From Azolla caroliniana (Eukaryota; Polypodiophyta), in assembly GCA_043228905.1 (NCBI GenBank), contig JBHGNT010000014.1:14446001-14510000 (forward strand): DNA of 64,000 bases, written 5' to 3'. Within the stretch, counting starts at the first letter, position 1. Each line of letters begins with the position of its first letter. The position numbers and the translations under genes were made by a program. The notes under the pieces are model-generated. The model did no database searches. It saw only the letters and a list, made by a program, of their open reading frames with translations, and was not told where the DNA came from. Positions 50,300-60,759 of this stretch are shown here, one piece after another.

Positions 50300-51089
50300 G
50301 CCAAGACAAGCTAAGGTACCAAAAGGCTGAATCAAACCGGCCAAGGCACCAACCTCTCTGTCAGTTGATCCCGAAGATGTGGAGGATGGTTTGACATCGC
50401 CAAAATCCTATTGCAGGGGCGAGTCATCTAGAAGGACTCTTAAGTACGGTTCAACTAATGTCAATCAAAGGATCTGAACCATTCAAACTTGGCACCCAAG
50501 AGATCCGAACGAGTCCAAAGGCTAACAGAGTTCTATCAATTGGGCCTCAACTACGTCAATTACACGGATGCATGCGAACCAAGCTCTTACAAGGAAGTTA
50601 TAGCAACGTCGGATGCTGAGACATGGCCACAAGCCATGAAATCCGAAATTGACTTGATTCATCAGAATCAAACATGGAAGCTGGTGGAATTGCCGGTTGG
50701 AAGGAAGCCAAGTATGTATATGATACTGAGAAAAGCCCAAATACAAAGCTCGGCTCGTCACAAAGGGATTCAAACAAGAACATGGGGTTGATTACGATGA
50801 GATATTCTCATTAGTAGTCAAGATGACTACCCTTCGACTCCTACTTGGGGTCGTGGCGACTGAAGACCTAGAGCTTGGGCATCTTGTCGTCAGAACAACA
50901 TTCTTGCATGGAGACTTGGAAGAAGACACATATATGTCTCAACCGACAGGCTTCACGGAGATGGGGGAGAAGGTCACCTCGTATGTCGACTAAAGAAAAG
51001 CCTTTATGGCTTAAAACAAGCGCTGAGAATGTGGTATCAAAAGTTTGATACCTACATCCGATAGCTTGGCTACTGCCGGTCCAACTCCG
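50300..51089 (+). pseudogene. Older Copia element, RT first half (outer layer of the nest)
   Basis: The plus strand reads CEPSSYKEVI, MKSEIDLIHQNQTWKLVELP, then AKLVTKGFKQEHGVDY-like sequence in a second frame, [20 protein letters not shown] and [10 protein letters not shown]. Stops and frame changes appear at about 50788, 50990 and 51063. It is cut at 51089 in the middle of an RT block. The same block resumes at 61519 (EPCLYIWQLADE), which identifies the interruption as an insertion rather than a deletion. Confidence 0.9.
51085..51089 (+). repeat. Target-site duplication CTCCG (left)
   Basis: CTCCG at 51085-51089 repeats at 61514-61518, directly outside the two LTRs of the minus-strand Copia element. 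Five bp is the usual Copia duplication. Confidence 0.95.
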
Positions 51090-51905
51090 TGACGGGAACT
51101 CAAGGCTCCTTATACGCAACGCTCGGCCACAACCGAGGTTAGAATCATACACAGAGAACGGGAAATAAAGAACGACACAATAGAAGAGAAGAGTACGCAG
51201 AATGTTTAACGTGGAAAACCCCAAACTAGGGAAAAACCACGGCAGCCCACAGGCTGCAAACTATCACTAGGTTAGTATGTACAGTAGTGAGTTCACGGAG
51301 GCAACGACCTCGTGCTCACGATCTTCGCCACAGGCGGCGGTTACAATAGAGGCAACGACCTCTTTCTCTCTCTCTCTCTCTATACACAATTACGCACTGT
51401 CTCCCTCCCTTGCACCAACAAGAATGACAACAACAACAATATCTAAAAGTTTGCCCTAAGTCATATTTATACTAATATGACTTTTTGGCTATTTACAAAT
51501 ATAGCCACGATGGGCTCTTCAGAAACATATTTACGAATATGTCTCTTCATCCGAAGAGCATTCCTCACCGGGTCTGCGCCATCCGGCTCTCCGTAGTCGG
51601 GTACTCCTCATCCGGTCCTCATCGGGTCTGCACCATCCGGCTCTCCGTAGCCGGGTACTCCTCATCCGGTCTTCACCGGGTCTGCATCATCCGGCTCTCC
51701 GTAGCCGGGTACTCCTCATCCGGTCCTCACCGGGTCTGCACCATCCGGCTCTCCATAGCCGAGTACTCCTCATCCGGTCTTCACCGGGTCTACATCATCC
51801 GGCTCTCCGTAGCCGGGTACTCCTCATACGGTTTCGGCCTCGGCCGAGTTTGTTCATCAACACTGTTCTTTTCTCTTCCCATCCGGAGGGACCTGTCTCC
51901 CAACA
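51090..51905 (-). mobile_element. 3' LTR of the minus-strand Copia element (816 bp)
   Basis: Read on the plus strand it runs from TGACGGGAACTCAAGG to TCTCCCAACA, so it has TG...CA ends. It includes five tandem copies of a 54-bp unit (about 51565-51835) and a (TC)n run. Compared with the other LTR it keeps about 42 bp (CCCCAAACTAGGG through GGCTGCAAAC) that the partner has lost. The polypurine tract lies next to it on the element's inner side. Confidence 0.95.
51565..51835 (+). repeat. 54-bp tandem repeat in the left LTR (5 copies)
   Basis: Unit CACCGGGTCTGCACCATCCG plus GCTCTCCGTAGCCGGGTACTCCTCATCCGGTCCT in GC-rich contrast to the rest. The right LTR has four full copies and one partial at about 61198-61440. 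In translation the unit makes an 18-residue repeat, not a known protein. Confidence 0.95.
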
Positions 51906-51922
51906 AACTCCCCCTTCACTTC
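51906..51922 (-). other. Polypurine tract of the minus-strand Copia element
   Basis: GAAGTGAAGGGGGAGTT on the minus strand, overlapping the polyprotein stop (PMPK, TGA) and abutting the 3' LTR. Confidence 0.9.
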
Positions 51923-51926
51923 GGCA

Positions 51927-53090
51927 TGGGGTGTCTTACCAGTTCGATCCGCTTCCGGCATGCATCCAGCTTGTCGGGTATCAGAACTTTGGTCAGCATA
52001 TCTGACCCGTTCTCGGTCGTGTGGATCTTCGTCAGTGCGAACTCCTGGTCATCTACTCTTTCCCGGATCCAGTGATATCTTCGCTAGATATGCTTCGTTC
52101 GGGAATGGTAGGCCACATTCTTAGCAAGATGGATGGCGCTTTGACTGTCGCAATAGAGCCGGTATTCATCTTGCCGGATACCGAGCTCTCCGATGAAGTC
52201 CTTCATCCATAGGATTTCCTTGCCGGCTTCCACAACTGCCATGTACTCCGCCTCCGTGGTTGACAATGCAACCGTCTTCTGCAGTCTCGACTGCCACGAA
52301 ACAGCTCCCCCTGTATATGTCATTACATACCCGGATGTAGACCGGTTGGTATCCACATCAGCCGACATGTTCGAATCGGTGAAACCGTCAAGTTGAGATT
52401 TTCCGGAGCCGAATCGGAGACACATATTTGAAGTGCCCTTCAAATACCGGAGTATCCATTTGACCGCGTTCCAAGGCTCCTTGCCGGGATTGCTCATAAA
52501 CCGGCTCACCACTCCGACTGCGTATCCAATGTTCGGTCGGGTACAAACCATTGCGTACATCAGGCTCCCGACGGCAGAGGCATATGGAATCTTCATCATA
52601 TCCGCCTTCTCTGCTTTCGTCTTCGGGCTTTGCTTACTGGATAGCTTGCAATTTGCCGGAAGTGTCGATCCGACCGGTTTCGCATTTGACATGTTGAACC
52701 GGTGAAGCACCTTTGTCACGTACTTCTCATGTGACAGCCATAATTGCTTCGCTGACTGGTCCCGAATGATGTGCATCCCCAACATCTGTCTTGCCGGACC
52801 CAAGTCTTTCATTGAGAAGGTCCGATTGAGAGCCTTCTTCAGAATCCGTATTTTGACTTGGTCCTGTCCGACAATCAACATGTCATCCACGTATAGAAGG
52901 AGTATGAGGAAGTCGCCTCCTTCAAACTTCTTCACAAACACGCAGTGATCGGCCTGTGTCTTGTGGTACCCTTGATCGGTCATGAAGGAGTCAAACTTCC
53001 GGTACCATTGCTGGGGGGCCTGCTTTAACCCGTAGAGGCTCTTCTTCAACCGGCAAACCAGGTGCTCCTTCCCTTTCTCCACGAATCTTT
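51927..53090 (-). pseudogene. Copia polyprotein, RT second half and RNase H
   Basis: From the gypsy insertion at 53090 the minus strand reads [33 protein letters not shown], the catalytic ILLLYVDDMLIVGQ, DLGPARQMLGMHI, RPNIGYAVGVVSRFMSNPG, DTNRSTSGYVMTYTGG and ALSTTEAEYMAVVEAGKE, then YCDSQSAIHLAKN. A TAG at about 52084-52086 comes right after TKHI, and the last 50 codons (RRYHWIRERVDD to PMPK) follow in the same frame. The 37.7-kb copy has its TAG at the same place. The other half of the polyprotein lies beyond the inserted gypsy element at 57871-60772. Confidence 0.93.
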
Positions 53091-53094
53091 CCGG
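53091..53094 (+). repeat. Target-site duplication CCGG (left)
   Basis: CCGG at 53091-53094 repeats at 57867-57870, just outside the gypsy LTR ends. With the insert and one copy removed, the Copia reading frame (QQPERF) is continuous. Confidence 0.9.
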
Positions 53095-54172
53095 TGTCGT
53101 GAAGATTTTCGGCAATAGTGTGAAAATCTTATAAAACGTACGAAATCGAGTATGAATCACGTAGTACAATAATTGTGAAGATAACATTTTAAATAGATTT
53201 AATATCTAAGTACAAAATGATGGAGGTTTCGAATGCACTTTATTACACGAGAAACGGACAACTAAATGTCAAGATATGAGGGTATAAAGTTTGTAAAAGG
53301 AAAGGAAAAAATTGTGAGATATCCCACATAGGCACGACAAATACAGCTCTCATCATATATAAGGTGGAGCAAAAGATATTATCTTTGTGTCTATGTGTGG
53401 AGCATAGAGAGTTCAAGGTAACTTGAACTAAGAGTGGAGGTGGGCTAGCTACTCGTAAAGGGTTTTGGCCAACCAAAACCGGACCGGCGATGGAGCCGGT
53501 GATCCGGCGGCAATCCGGAGCCGGTGATCTCCGGCGGCAATCCGACGACGGTGATCCGACAGCATCTGGCGAGGCACCGATGATCCGACGGCATCCGACG
53601 AGGCACCGATAACCGACGGCATCCGGCGACGGTATCCGACGAACCGGCGTCCGACGACTAGATAAATAAATATATAAATATATATACATATTTACATATA
53701 CAAGGAGGGCAAGTAAGGATTCGAACCTTGCACCTCCAAGTTAGGAGTCAATTGGCTTACCATTAAGCCATGCTATTTAGTTAAAATTATATTTCTATCA
53801 TTGTACTTTTACATGTAAATTCTCATACATGAGAACTAAAATGAGTGACATGGTTATCATGCACCACATGTAATACATAAGCGCCAAATGGCAAACATAC
53901 AATTTATGCATGTCTTGTACCCTCACATGCATCATATGCATGAGAGCATCTATAAAAGAGGGAAAGGGGAGGAGAAAAAAACACGGTTTTTTTTATGAAA
54001 ATTAAGAGGAAGAAATTCGTTATCAAATTGATCGTGTAATCTCAACTTCTCTCTTTCCCAATCTATCTTAAGTACTTTCTCGCCAAAGCTTGTATCGACT
54101 CTAAATCCTTCTGGTCCAGAACCCCGGCGGTTCCGCCTCACGATCCGCGAGTAGTGACGGATCTTCACAACA
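53095..54172 (+). mobile_element. 5' LTR of the inserted gypsy element (1078 bp)
   Basis: It runs from TGTCGTGAAGAT to ATCTTCACAACA; the full element's outer ends TGTCGTGAAGAT/ATCTTCACGACA are exact inverted 12-mers. The LTR holds a GC-rich CCGGCGA-type repeat patch (53480-53660), a tRNA-like segment and a TATAAAAGAGGG promoter box near 53951. Primer site follows nine bases after the end. Confidence 0.93.
53699..53779 (-). other. tRNA-like segment in antisense within the gypsy LTR
   Basis: On the minus strand: a D-arm-like GGCTTAATGGTAAGCC, an ACTCCTAAC stretch resembling an anticodon loop, and a B box GGTTCGAATCC, spaced as in a tRNA. The acceptor stem and the anticodon stem do not pair properly, so it is not a functional tRNA gene. 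The same segment occurs in the 3' LTR at 57401-57481. Confidence 0.55.
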
Positions 54173-54180
54173 TAATTAAG

Positions 54181-54199
54181 TGGTGAACCCGACGTGAAC
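54181..54199 (+). other. Primer binding site of the gypsy element
   Basis: TGGTGAACCCGACGTGAAC starts with the TGG that pairs with a tRNA CCA end, eight bases after the LTR. I could not assign the tRNA. Confidence 0.6.
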
Positions 54200-54233
54200 G
54201 AGGCGGTAGGAAGGATCAAGTCGAGATTAATAC

Positions 54234-55994
54234 TTGGAGATGGCGTCCTCAAGTAACCAAGCGGGAGAGCTCGAAAGGATGATGCTAATCGTTGAGCAAA
54301 TGATGAGATCTCGGGACAACGACGCGAGCGTGGAGAAGGCTGTCGATCGTGTCGTAGAGCTCGAGGGCCAATTCGATGGAAGGAACGTTATGAAGTTCCT
54401 TGATGCATATAGAAGGGAGATGAATCAGAGGGACGTGTCTGAGGCACGTCAAATCGCAAGCTTCAAGAGAGTTGTCGCCAACAACATCCAAAGACGCGTC
54501 ATCGAGCTTCAAGAAGGTAAGACAACATGGTCCAAGTTCGAGAAAATGATACTAGCGGAGTTCGTGACTGAAGACTCAACGAGGATGACTCGACATGCCC
54601 TGATGAAGTGGATAGAGAAGAAGAATAAGAAGATGAGCGTCTCGAGGGTGTACGACAAATTCGACCAGATGTTTAGTCGTCTCCCCAATACGGACCAAGT
54701 GTTGCTTGAAGAGGACAAGACTTTGTACTTCTTGAAGGCCGTGGACATAAAGGATAGACGGGAGTTGGGGACTCTTCTCGAAGATGATACCCAAGCAAAT
54801 GGGCTCATAGTGGACTGGATCGCGGTGAAGCGGGCATGCAATAGGCTCGACAAGCGTCGCCAATGGGTTGATGACACTGACTTGACGGGACCGACTACCA
54901 CGGAGAAAGCAAGACCGCCGAAAGTAGCTGAGCCGCTGAGACAAAGTAACGTGGAAGAAAAGAAGATTGATGACGACATCATTGAAGAGCTAGCGAAGAA
55001 GTTCGAGAAGGTCACGCTAGCCAACATGAATCGTCGGGGCCCTAAAGGAAAAGAACCCTTTAGATGCGTGTGGTGCGATAGCATGGACCACATGAGAAGG
55101 GATTGTGCGAGCCTTCGAGAGGCGATTCGACAAAATATTGTATACATAGAGGACAACATGATCTGCTCAAGCGAGACTAGAAGACCCCTACGGGTGAATT
55201 TCGGAAGAGGAGGAATGAAGAAATCTATGGAGGATGCCGATGCGACTCATGTGGATGCGATGCACTATGCTGCGTCAGCCGGAATAAGAGTCGGGAAAGA
55301 CAAGACTGAAGCTGCTAGAGCGGGAGCAAAGTTTTGGACTTTCGTTCTCGAATATGAGAAGAAGGGAAAAGTCACATCGAACGAGGTAGAGCTTGCGGAC
55401 CGAAACGTGCAAAGCATAACCGGGTGGTCGGATCCGGTGGACGACAACACCATACTCGCAGAGGTGATGTGCGACAACCACGAGGTGTTCGTCGAAGAAA
55501 AGAGAAAGAGAATAGAAGAGCAAGGCCCATCAAAAAGACATGAAACAAGGAACGCGAAAAAGAAGGACGATACGGAGACGAGTCGACCTTTACAAACGGA
55601 GGAACGAGAATCAAGCCGAAAAGGGGAGCCAAGCATACGAGTTGAAGAAACGGTTCGGCCCGTGAAGGTTGGTGTCGAAGACCCCGCTCGGAGGACAAGG
55701 ACCATACCTACCTATAAGCTAAGGTCGGACATAGAGCAGATGACGGACCTAAAGAAGATTCTCGAAGAACGAGTTCTTGATAGCCACGTAACTTTGTCCT
55801 TGAGGGAATTGCTTGGCATTACGAAGAAGGAGTTCCATGACACGATCGTGGACCTTGTAAAGAGAAAGAGACAACAATCGGACGAGGAAGAAGAGAAGCC
55901 GCAAAAAGCAAAAACGAATGCCATAACGATGGCAAGAGACGAAATCGATGAAGATATGGTGGACAACCACTACACTCGACCTCATTGGGCATGA
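54234..55994 (+). CDS. Gypsy Gag protein, 586 codons
   Basis: Open reading frame from ATG 54234 (MEMASSSNQAGELERMM). Residues about 50-200 form a retrotransposon capsid-like helical domain (FLDAYRREMNQRDVSEARQI and similar), residues about 278-291 a CCHC zinc knuckle (CVWCDSMDHMRRDC), and the C-terminal half is charged, Lys/Glu/Arg-rich. The protein ends in HYTRPHWA and TGA at 55992-55994; the same frame then continues toward the protease. It is the only long intact ORF of the nest and belongs to the youngest layer. Confidence 0.88.
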   Translation: MEMASSSNQAGELERMMLIVEQMMRSRDNDASVEKAVDRVVELEGQFDGRNVMKFLDAYRREMNQRDVSEARQIASFKRVVANNIQRRVIELQEGKTTWSKFEKMILAEFVTEDSTRMTRHALMKWIEKKNKKMSVSRVYDKFDQMFSRLPNTDQVLLEEDKTLYFLKAVDIKDRRELGTLLEDDTQANGLIVDWIAVKRACNRLDKRRQWVDDTDLTGPTTTEKARPPKVAEPLRQSNVEEKKIDDDIIEELAKKFEKVTLANMNRRGPKGKEPFRCVWCDSMDHMRRDCASLREAIRQNIVYIEDNMICSSETRRPLRVNFGRGGMKKSMEDADATHVDAMHYAASAGIRVGKDKTEAARAGAKFWTFVLEYEKKGKVTSNEVELADRNVQSITGWSDPVDDNTILAEVMCDNHEVFVEEKRKRIEEQGPSKRHETRNAKKKDDTETSRPLQTEERESSRKGEPSIRVEETVRPVKVGVEDPARRTRTIPTYKLRSDIEQMTDLKKILEERVLDSHVTLSLRELLGITKKEFHDTIVDLVKRKRQQSDEEEEKPQKAKTNAITMARDEIDEDMVDNHYTRPHWA

Positions 55995-57324
55995 GCGACA
56001 ACGGAGACGCCGGTGAAGATCGGGGAGAAGAAAGAGACCGTCGTAGCCTTGATCGACCATGGCTCGGAGATCAACCTCATGTCAACCGACTTCTACAAAA
56101 AGGGAATATGGCCAATCAATACAAACCACGGATGGAAGATTCGCGTGGCAACAAAGTCTACGGAGGACTTGTACGGAGCTTGTCCCAATGTCAAATTCAC
56201 GATCGGGGATGTGGAGATGGATCAACACTTCTTCGTACAAGAATCGGCGTCGCATCCTGTCATCCTAGGGCAACCTTATATCACATCATCTCGGATGGAG
56301 ACCAAAGTGTTCGATAATGGAGCAGCCTTCGCACGAATAAAGAGTCTTGACAACCAAAGATCGGTCCAATTCCTAACGGTGCGAGCCAATCATGAAAGGA
56401 ATCGAGATAGTCTCGGAGGCGAATCCTCAGATTTTTTGCGCGGACTATTGAAGCATGGGGCACAAATAGTCCGAGCAATCACAAGACCCCACAAGAAAGA
56501 AGAGTGCGTGGATTGCAAGGAGAAGCAACATGTGTCACACCTAGTGGCGCATGAAAACTAGTACTACCCGACAAGAAGCACAAGCACCGGATACAAGAAT
56601 TCGAGAAGATGCTGAAAGAAGAGAACATAATAGAAGAAGGGGAGTTCGTGACTCATATTATGGAAGAAGCCTCATTTAACAACACCATCGGCGAAATCGA
56701 GGACGTCGTGGACTTGAGCTATCTTCACAACCAATGCGTGATTTCGGTTAACTCCGTCAACATGTACTCTATCATCGATGAATACCGTCGTGGCATCTCG
56801 ATGAAGGAAGCTGACATCAACACGAAATATAAAACGGTGGATAAGAAGATCAAGCCAGTTGCGGTTCCGCTACTAGAAGATAGCTGGCAAAAGATGAAGG
56901 AAGTCGCTAACGATCCAAGCTTAAGAGATCCGAAGAAGATAGGTCATGTCTTCACCAAAGAGACGAAGGGGAAGCTACGAGTTGGAAAGGAGAATTTCCT
57001 TCTCCCTGAAGAGGACCGAATGTTTCGCGATATGCTTGAGAGACATGGGAAGGCTTTCGCATTCTTCCCACGAGAAATCGGATGCGCCGACCCAAAGGTT
57101 ATAGAGCTGATGGTGATCTTCACAGTGCCTCATGTGCCTTGGAATTTGAAACCGATACCGGTTCCGAGAGCACACCTTCCGAAGCTGATCGAGCTCTTAA
57201 AGGAGAAGGTGAGTATGGGAATTCTAGAACCGTCGAATGCTCCTTATTCCAATAGGTGGTTCACGGTGCCGAAGAAGAATGGATCATTGTGATTCATCCA
57301 AGATCTTCAACCCGTCAACAAGGT
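55995..57324 (+). pseudogene. Gypsy protease and RT start, truncated
   Basis: The frame after the gag stop reads VVALIDHGSEINLMSTDF, a retropepsin-like active site with DHG in place of the usual D-S/T-G, then ASHPVILGQPYI. A stop/frameshift lies at about 56559-56575. The next open stretch (56609-57292) leads to PVPRAHLPKLIELLKEKV, NAPYSNRWFTVPKKNGSL, a TGA at 57290-57292, then FIQDLQPVNKVT, the first RT blocks. At about 57324 the RT is cut and joins LTR sequence. RNase H and integrase are absent. Confidence 0.85.
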
Positions 57325-57866
57325 GACAATCCGGCGAACCGGCGTCCGGCGACTAGATAAATAAATATATAAATATATATACATATTTACATATACAAGG
57401 AGGGCAAGTAAGGATTTGAACCTTGCACCTCCAAGTTAGGAGTCAATTGGCTTACCATTAAGCCATGCTATTCAGTTGAAATTATATTTCTATCATTGTA
57501 CTTTTACATGTAAATTCTCATACATGAGAACTAAAATGAGTGACATGGTTATCATGCACCACATGTAATACATAAGCGCCAAATGGCAAACATGCAATTT
57601 ATGCATGTCTTGTACCCTCACATGCATCATATGCATGAGAGCATCTATAAAAGAGGGAAGGGGGAGGAGAAAAAACACGGTTTTTTTTATGAAAATTAAG
57701 AGGAAGAAATTCGTTATCAAATTGATCGTGTAATCTCAACTTCTCTCTTTCCCAATCTATCTTAAGTACTTTCTCGCCAAAGCTTGTATCGACTCTAAAT
57801 CCTTCTGGTCCAGAACCCCCGCGGTTCCGCCTCACGATCCGCGCGTAGTGACAGATCTTCACGACA
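57325..57866 (+). mobile_element. 3' LTR of the gypsy element, 5' part deleted
   Basis: Matches the 5' LTR from about 53634 (GAACCGGCGTCCG) to its end, almost identical. The first 540 bp of the LTR are missing, so one deletion removed most of pol and the front of this LTR. It ends ATCTTCACGACA, followed by CCGG. Confidence 0.92.
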
Positions 57867-57870
57867 CCGG

Positions 57871-59632
57871 TTGCTGCATGTAGATCTCTTCTTCGAGGTC
57901 ACCGTGAAGGAATGCCGTCTTCACGTCTAGCTGCTCTACCTCGAGGTCCATGCTTGCCACTATACTCAGCACCGTCTGGATGGAGGTCATCTTTACTAAC
58001 GGGGCAAATATCTCGTCGAAGTCCACGCCCTTCTTCTAGTGGAACCCCTTCACCACGATCTTGGCTTTGTATCTCGGGGGGTTGCCGACATCTCCCGGTT
58101 TCAACTTGTACACCCACTTGTTTCGGAGTGCCCGCTTTCCTTTCAACAACTCCACCAATTCGTACGTATGGTTCTCATGCAGGGAATCCATCTCATCCTG
58201 CATGGCACTTAACCATTTTCGGTTGTGGGTGTCATCCTTCGCTTCTTCGAAGCTTTCCGGCTCCCCCTCATCAGTCAGCAGAACATGATCTGCATCCGGA
58301 AATCTCCGGGGGGGCCTTCTCTCTCTGAGAGGATATCTCCGTCTCTGGGCTTCAGTGACCGGCTCATCCATCTGCTCTTCAACCGAATCCGATTCGGGGT
58401 CTTGGCCGGTTCCGGTTTCAACTTCCTCTACTTCTTCTTCTGCCGGTTCGATATCCTCACCGTAACCGGCTGGCTCCTCGAGTGCTAACCGGTCTCTTGC
58501 CGGTTGGGTCTGTTCATTGTAGAGTCTATCCTTACCGGTCGACTCGGAGTTCATTATCTTCTTCTCCGACTCCCAGTCGGCGAGCGTCTTGTCCTCCATG
58601 AAGATAATATCTAGACTCCGGCATACCTTCTTGTCGACCGGGTCCCACACTCGGTAGCCGAACTCATCGTCGCCGTAACCGAGGAATATGCATGGCCGGG
58701 TCTTTGGATCTAACTTTCCTCTCCAGTCCTTAGCTACATGCACGTACGCGAGACACCCGAACACCTTCAGATGCCGATAGGATACTTCCTTACCGGTCCA
58801 CACTCTCTGTGGCGTGTCTCCGTCCAAGGGTACTGAGGGTGATCTGTTTATCACGTATGTTGCCGTCGACAATGCCTCAGCCCAAAACTTCTTGGGTAGT
58901 TTTGCATGGGCTAGCATACTCCAAACCCTCTCCATTATAGTCTGGTTCATCCTCTCGGCCAGTCCGCGTTTAGTTCCGGCCTCTTCGACACGGTAAATTC
59001 GAGCCGGATTCCCTTCGAGCGGCAGTACTCCTCGAACTGCCCCCGGTATTGTCCTCCGTTATCTGCTCGAACCGCCTTCAGCTTTCGGCCGGTTTCTCTT
59101 TCCACTCTCGCGTGGAGCTCTTTGAAGACGGATAACACCTGATCCTTCGTCTTCAACGGTGTGGCCCACAGCTTCCGGTTGTGGTCATCTATGAACGTCA
59201 CGAAGTACTGCGCTCCGGCATGTGACTTTGTGTCTACTTGACACACATTCGTATGCACCAACTCCAGTGGTGCATTACGTCTCATCGGTGGCCTTGGTCG
59301 GAAGGAGGTCCGGTTCTGCTTACCGGCTAGACAATCAGTGCACTTCTTTAAGTGCACGTTCTTCACTGGAATGAGGTTGTCGTCTGCAAGCCTCTTCATC
59401 CCCTTCTCGCTCATATGACACAACCTCTTGTGCCACAGCTCACCGGCAGTGTCGGATGCCACGTTCACTTTTTCCGGGCATTCATCAGGTACAATGTGTT
59501 TACCTTCCGGGCCCGTGCCACAATCAGGCTCCCCTTGCTGAACTTCATGACACCGTTCCGGATCCTACCCGTGTAGCCTTCATCATCTAGCCGACCGACT
59601 GATATCAGGTTCAGTCGAACCTCCGGAACGTG
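57871..59632 (-). pseudogene. Copia polyprotein, integrase and RT first half
   Basis: Minus strand from 59632: HVPEVRLNLISVG, the GAG-pre-integrase motif WHKRLCHMSEKGMKRL with CTDCLAGKQNRTSF (HHCC zinc domain), the integrase core with FVTFIDDHNRKLWATPLK and VRADNGGQY, and PELN. A one-base shift near 58970 changes frame; it then goes on with MNQTIMERVWSMLAHAKLP, VINRSPSVP, FLGYGDDEFGYRVW and the RT start WVYKLKP. TAG at about 58036-58038 after VVKGFH interrupts before FDEIFAPLVKM and [18 protein letters not shown]. The gypsy insertion follows at 57870. Confidence 0.93.
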
Positions 59633-60730
59633 TCAGACATCCTTCAGCAGCAACTTGCATCCAGTTGGTGTCGACAACCACACGTCTCCTATGCCGACAA
59701 TTTGGCATGTACCTTCATTCCCCATTCGGACACAGCCGTGATCACCGGCTGAGTAGGATGAGAAGCATTTCCGGTCCGGGGTAAGGTGGAACGACGCTCC
59801 GGAGTCTACCACCCAGGTCATCTCGTCGCCGAAAAGGTTTATCTCACTCTCCTCGGTGATGAGCATCAACTCCTCTTCACTTGCCGCGATTGCCGTTGTT
59901 CCCTTCCGATCCGGCCCCCTCCGATCTTTACCGTTCCGGTCCAGGGTCCGCTTCGAATCGGTACCGTCGGTTTCCTTGTCTTTTCGGAAATGCCGACAGT
60001 TCTTTTGGAAGTGTCCCAGCTTGCCACAATAGAAGCAAGTAGGCCTTCCCCTTGACTTTGACCGTGTCCCCGACTTCTCCCAGTTCTGGGGACTACGGTT
60101 TCTATGTCTTCCACGTTCCGATTCGGTAAGGAGCGCTTTGGAGTCAGAGCTCGTATCTTTATCTTTCCGACGCGCCTCCTCATCTAGCAAGCTCGCCTTT
60201 ACTCTTGCTAGGGATAACCGTTTCCCTTTCGGCCTGGCGTTGCCCAAAGTGACAACCAACGTCGCCCAGCTATCGGGGAGGGAACCGAGCAGGAGTAGCA
60301 CTAGTACCTCATCGGCGAGAGGTACTTCCAGTGATGTTGCCTGGTGGATCAGCCCTTGGAAGGCATTCATGTGCTCCGCCATGTTGGAGCCATCTTGGTA
60401 CCGGAGTCTTACTAGCTTCCGGAATACCGAAACCTGATTAACAACATTTTTGTTCTGGAACATAATGCTGATCTTCTCCCAAAGCTCATGAGCCTTGCTC
60501 TCTTCATTGAAGTTGTTGTACAGGCTCATGTCGATGAAGCACCATATGTACGCCGTTGTCTTCATGTGCATCACCTCCCATATCGCGACGTCGATTTTGT
60601 CCGGTCTCTTGTCCCCGAACTGAACCGGCAGCCAGAGGTCTTTAACCACGAGCATGTCCCTCATCTTCAACTTCCACACTGAATAGTTGGAGCCGGTGAG
60701 CTTGAACATGCCGCCAAACGATTCGTCCAT
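59633..60730 (-). pseudogene. Copia Gag and protease
   Basis: I start at the ATG at 60730 (MDESFGGMFKLTG) rather than the upstream in-frame ATG at 60772, since the latter would overlap the primer site and LTR. Gag domain with NYSVWKLKMRDML and LGSLPDSWATL; zinc knuckle CFYCGKLGHFQKNC; protease active site WVVDSGASFHLT. A TGA at 59633-59635 after LLKDV interrupts the polyprotein, which continues in the same frame. Confidence 0.92.
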
Positions 60731-60745
60731 TTTCTGTGTCGTTTC

Positions 60746-60757
60746 GCTCTGATACCA
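60746..60757 (-). other. Primer binding site TGGTATCAGAGC
   Basis: Exact match to the initiator-tRNA-Met site of plant Copia elements, two bases inside the 5' LTR. Confidence 0.97.
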
Positions 60758-60759
60758 CT

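Noticed and set aside
51485-52075. 196-codon ORF with an 18-residue repeat
   Set aside because: It is the 54-bp LTR repeat read through; it runs from LTR into antisense pol.
53699-53779. Functional tRNA-Arg gene (CCT-like loop)
   Set aside because: Acceptor and anticodon stems do not pair and the segment is part of the LTR in both copies.
54509-55966. Long minus-strand ORFs opposite the gypsy gag
   Set aside because: Shadow frames of the plus-strand gag ORF; no domains.
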